Positions 61,861 to 64,000 of a DNA stretch of 64,000 bases are shown here, piece by piece. Origin of the DNA: Aquabacter sediminis. GTDB lineage: Bacteria; Pseudomonadota; Alphaproteobacteria; Rhizobiales; Xanthobacteraceae. Within the stretch, counting starts at the first letter, position 1, and every line of letters begins with the position of its first letter. The DNA is taken from positions 310,001 through 374,000 of the forward strand of contig NZ_JARBFX010000003.1 in NCBI RefSeq assembly GCF_028863665.1, written 5' to 3'. Under the pieces are notes generated by a model. That model was not told the DNA's origin, made no database searches, and saw nothing but the letters and a program-made list of their open reading frames with translations. Made by a program: the position numbers and the translations under genes.

Positions 61861-62201
61861 CGCCGCCGACCGGCTCCAGGGCGAGCCATGGAGCGCCGGG
61901 CGGGCGACCGCCCTGCCCTTTGGCCGCGCCTTTCCCTTCCCCCGTTCGGCCAGGGAATGGACCGGCCTGCGCGCCGATGGTCATGCCGCCTCTCCGACCG
62001 CCGCAACCGCAGTGTTGGCAAAGCCCGCGTCTGCGGATCTCACGTGCGAATGCGCCCGCCTCCCCGCTCACGCCATGCCGGTATTCAAGTATAGTTTTGA
62101 TCCATCACAAAGACTTCACGTTCAATTGCTTCCCATGCTACTTTAAAGGGAAATAAGCCCGATTTCGTTTGCCAGTTTCAATGGCAAAGGGAGGAAAGGG
62201 T
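61861..62201. other. 341-bp intergenic region before the GGDEF-EAL gene
   Basis: The first 200 bases are GC-rich without a convincing gene. From about 62085 on, the DNA becomes AT-rich and probably holds the promoter of the GGDEF-EAL gene. The region ends with a hairpin described separately and the SD GAGGAAAGG. Confidence 0.4.
62168..62188 (+). promoter_or_regulatory. Leader hairpin upstream of the GGDEF-EAL start codon
   Basis: TTTGCCA-GTTTCAA-TGGCAAA is a perfect 7-bp stem with a 7-nt loop; its 3' arm ends 13 bases before the ATG and touches the purine-rich ribosome binding region. It could modulate translation or be a protein-binding site. Confidence 0.4.
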
Positions 62202-64000
62202 ATGAAGTGTCCTCCGGTGCCCCCGTACGAGAAGGCGCGGCTCGCTTCTCTCGCGACCTACTGCCTCGCAGATGAGGCGCCGGTTGCCGACCTCTCCCCG
62301 TTGGTGGAGATGGCCTTGCACGTCTTCGACGTGCCCATGGCGGCCGTCAACATGATCGGCTCCGATCATGTCTTCTTCGCCGCGAGCGCCGGTTTGGGGG
62401 AGGTGGACAAACGCCGGGACGTGTCCTTCTGCGCCCACGCCATCCTTCAAGGCAACGTGATGGTTGTTCCTGATGCAACCCGCGACGAGCGCTTCCACGA
62501 CAACCCCCTTGTGGTCGGCAGCGCGAACATCCGGTTCTATGCCGGTGCCCCTCTCCTTTCCGACGACGGCCATGCAATTGGCGTTCTGTGCGTTCTGGAT
62601 ACCCATCCCCGCCCGGACTTTTCCAGCGCGGACAGACAGCGCCTCGCCCAGTTGGCCCAGATGGTGATGGATCGACTCGAGGTCCGGCGAAAGACAACAC
62701 CTTCCGCGGAACACAGGCCCGTTCACGTCCGTCCCATTGATCCAGAACGGCTGTTCCTCCTATCGACCATCGACCCCTTGACCGGGCTGCCAAATCGCCA
62801 ACACTTCTACCGGGCCGTGGAGGCGAGCCTCCTCACGGGCCATGCATGCGCCGTCCTGATGATCGACATTGACGGCTTCAACGACATCAACAACCTCCTG
62901 GGGCCCGAGGCGGCAGACACCGTTCTCAAGGCGTTGGGCGGGCTCCTATCCGCCGAGGCCGTGGATGGCACAACGGTTGCCCGCGTGGGCGGCGATGAGT
63001 TTGCCGTGTTGGTTGGGGGTCTTTGCGAACGCGACGCAGAGCCCTTTGCCCGCCAGCTCCTGTCCAAGATCGCGAACATGTCCCCGCTGGCCGGCGATGA
63101 CCTCCAGATCAGTGCCAGTTGCGGCATGGCCCTATTCCCGCGCGACGCGAAGGAGGCGGTCGAATTGATCGGCGATGCCGACCTCGCCCTTCATGCCGCC
63201 AAGATCAGCCGGAATGCTAACGTTGCTCTCTACTCTCCCTCCCTTCGAAATCAGGCGTGGGATCGCAGGCTCTCCAGCGCGGATCTTCATCGGGCGGTCG
63301 CCCATGGCGAGCTTTGCCTGTTCTACCAGCCGCAGATCCGCTTGTCGGACGGCGCCCTGGTTGGGGCGGAGGCGCTGATCCGATGGCTTCACCCAAGCCG
63401 TGGATTGCTTTCGCCCGCCGCATTTCTCCCCTCCTTGGAAGCTGGGCCTCTTGCCCAGGCCGTCGGCCGCTGGGTGCTCGATGAAGGCTGCGCCCAGGCC
63501 GCCCGCTGGCGCCGGCAGGGCCGCTCCAGCTTCCGCATGGCGGTCAATCTCTTCGGCTCGCAATTGCGCGCCGGCGACCTGGCAAGGCAGGTGGAAGAGG
63601 CCCTGCGCCGCCACGATTTGCCTCCGCAGGCGCTTGAACTGGAAATCACCGAGAACATCGTGTTGTCCAATGATGCCGCTGCCTTGGAGGCGCTGACCCT
63701 GCTTCGGGACATGGGCGTGGGCATCGCCTTCGATGATTTCGGCACGGGTTTCGCCGCGCTCAGCCTCCTGACGCGCTATCCGGTCAACTGCATCAAGATC
63801 GACCGCAGCTTCGTCCAGGCCATGCTGCGGTCCCCGCGCGAGGCGGCTGTCATTTCCTCCATCCTGCAGATGGGCCGGGCGCTGGACATGGACGTTATCG
63901 CCGAAGGCATCGAATCCGAAGACGAGCGCGCCTATCTGGTGGAGCGCGCCTGCCCGGAAGGACAGGGCTATCTGTTCGGCAAGCCGATGCCGGCCCACGC
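62202..64000 (+). CDS. GAF-GGDEF-EAL cyclic-di-GMP signalling protein (3' end outside the window)
   Basis: At least 599 residues; the frame is open at the right edge. An N-terminal GAF-like sensor (about 20-160) includes MAAVNMIGSDHVFFAASAGL and DVSFCAHAIL. The GGDEF domain (about 185-345) has an intact active motif RVGGDEF (Gly263-Phe267) preceded by MIDIDGFNDINN. The EAL domain starts near 357 with GAEALIRW (Glu390), then ELEITENIV, AFDDFGTGF, KIDRSFV and VIAEGIES. Both catalytic sites appear complete, so it may synthesise and hydrolyse c-di-GMP, with GAF control. Start ATG at 62202 follows GAGGAAAGG. It is the second EAL protein in the window. Confidence 0.9.
   Translation, partial: MKCPPVPPYEKARLASLATYCLADEAPVADLSPLVEMALHVFDVPMAAVNMIGSDHVFFAASAGLGEVDKRRDVSFCAHAILQGNVMVVPDATRDERFHDNPLVVGSANIRFYAGAPLLSDDGHAIGVLCVLDTHPRPDFSSADRQRLAQLAQMVMDRLEVRRKTTPSAEHRPVHVRPIDPERLFLLSTIDPLTGLPNRQHFYRAVEASLLTGHACAVLMIDIDGFNDINNLLGPEAADTVLKALGGLLSAEAVDGTTVARVGGDEFAVLVGGLCERDAEPFARQLLSKIANMSPLAGDDLQISASCGMALFPRDAKEAVELIGDADLALHAAKISRNANVALYSPSLRNQAWDRRLSSADLHRAVAHGELCLFYQPQIRLSDGALVGAEALIRWLHPSRGLLSPAAFLPSLEAGPLAQAVGRWVLDEGCAQAARWRRQGRSSFRMAVNLFGSQLRAGDLARQVEEALRRHDLPPQALELEITENIVLSNDAAALEALTLLRDMGVGIAFDDFGTGFAALSLLTRYPVNCIKIDRSFVQAMLRSPREAAVISSILQMGRALDMDVIAEGIESEDERAYLVERACPEGQGYLFGKPMPAH

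Noticed and set aside
61817-62146. Open frame of 109 codons downstream of the DsbA-family gene
   Set aside because: It overlaps the DsbA gene end in another frame, has no SD and runs into the AT-rich promoter region; composition is shadow-like.

Overview
The window is very GC-rich (roughly 68-70 % by eye), densely coded DNA. It looks like an alphaproteobacterial chromosome, most likely Hyphomicrobiales and possibly Xanthobacteraceae-like. That placement is inference from codon use, the many orphan tricarboxylate (Bug/TctC) receptors, the LysR-controlled catabolic islands and the family mix; no rRNA or complete tRNA confirms it. No CRISPR array, insertion sequence, prophage or origin was found.

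Layout. 1-4.8 kb: a 3' gene fragment, an orphan TctC receptor divergent from tcuAB (tricarballylate oxidation), and an MgtC-family membrane protein. 4.8-12.5 kb: a YoaK/DUF1275 membrane protein whose ribosome binding site lies in a tRNA-3'-end-like sequence, a MipA/OmpV outer-membrane protein, an HdeD-like membrane protein fused to a possible papain-like domain, a Cys-rich repeat protein, and a Tat-signal amidohydrolase/sulfatase pair. 12.5-22.6 kb: an EAL phosphodiesterase, a manganese catalase gene with a frameshift, an NAD-dependent epimerase/reductase with a divergent HTH regulator, an HSL-type hydrolase, a QmcA/NfeD pair and several hypothetical proteins.

22.7-29.2 kb: a compact MFS exporter - UGT-type glycosyltransferase - self-sufficient CYP102 P450 cluster that could make and export a glycosylated hydroxy-fatty acid. 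29.2-36.2 kb: a LysR-M28 peptidase operon divergent from an amino-acid-type ABC transporter, an M20 hydrolase and an atypical ureohydrolase. Two matching 15-bp operators lie between the two operons. 36.2-40.8 kb: a class II glutamine amidotransferase, an N-acetylglutaminylglutamine-type amidotransferase, a small secreted protein and a type II NADH dehydrogenase.

40.9-52.8 kb: a GlpR-type repressor, glpD and glpK, followed by a CUT1 ABC transporter, a GntR/UTRA regulator, a cytoplasmic sulfatase and its formylglycine-generating enzyme. The last seven genes look like one transcription unit, which suggests uptake and desulfation of a sulfated polyol-like compound, with glycerol catabolism next door. 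52.8-64 kb: a CocE-like hydrolase, two further orphan TctC receptors with LysR regulators, a PDC-lactonase-like amidohydrolase with a cupin, a DsbA-family protein with its divergent LysR, and a GAF-GGDEF-EAL protein that runs off the right edge.

The candidates for a little-described system are the P450/glycosyltransferase/exporter cluster, the glycerol/ABC/sulfatase/FGE locus, and the ABC/M20/ureohydrolase locus.
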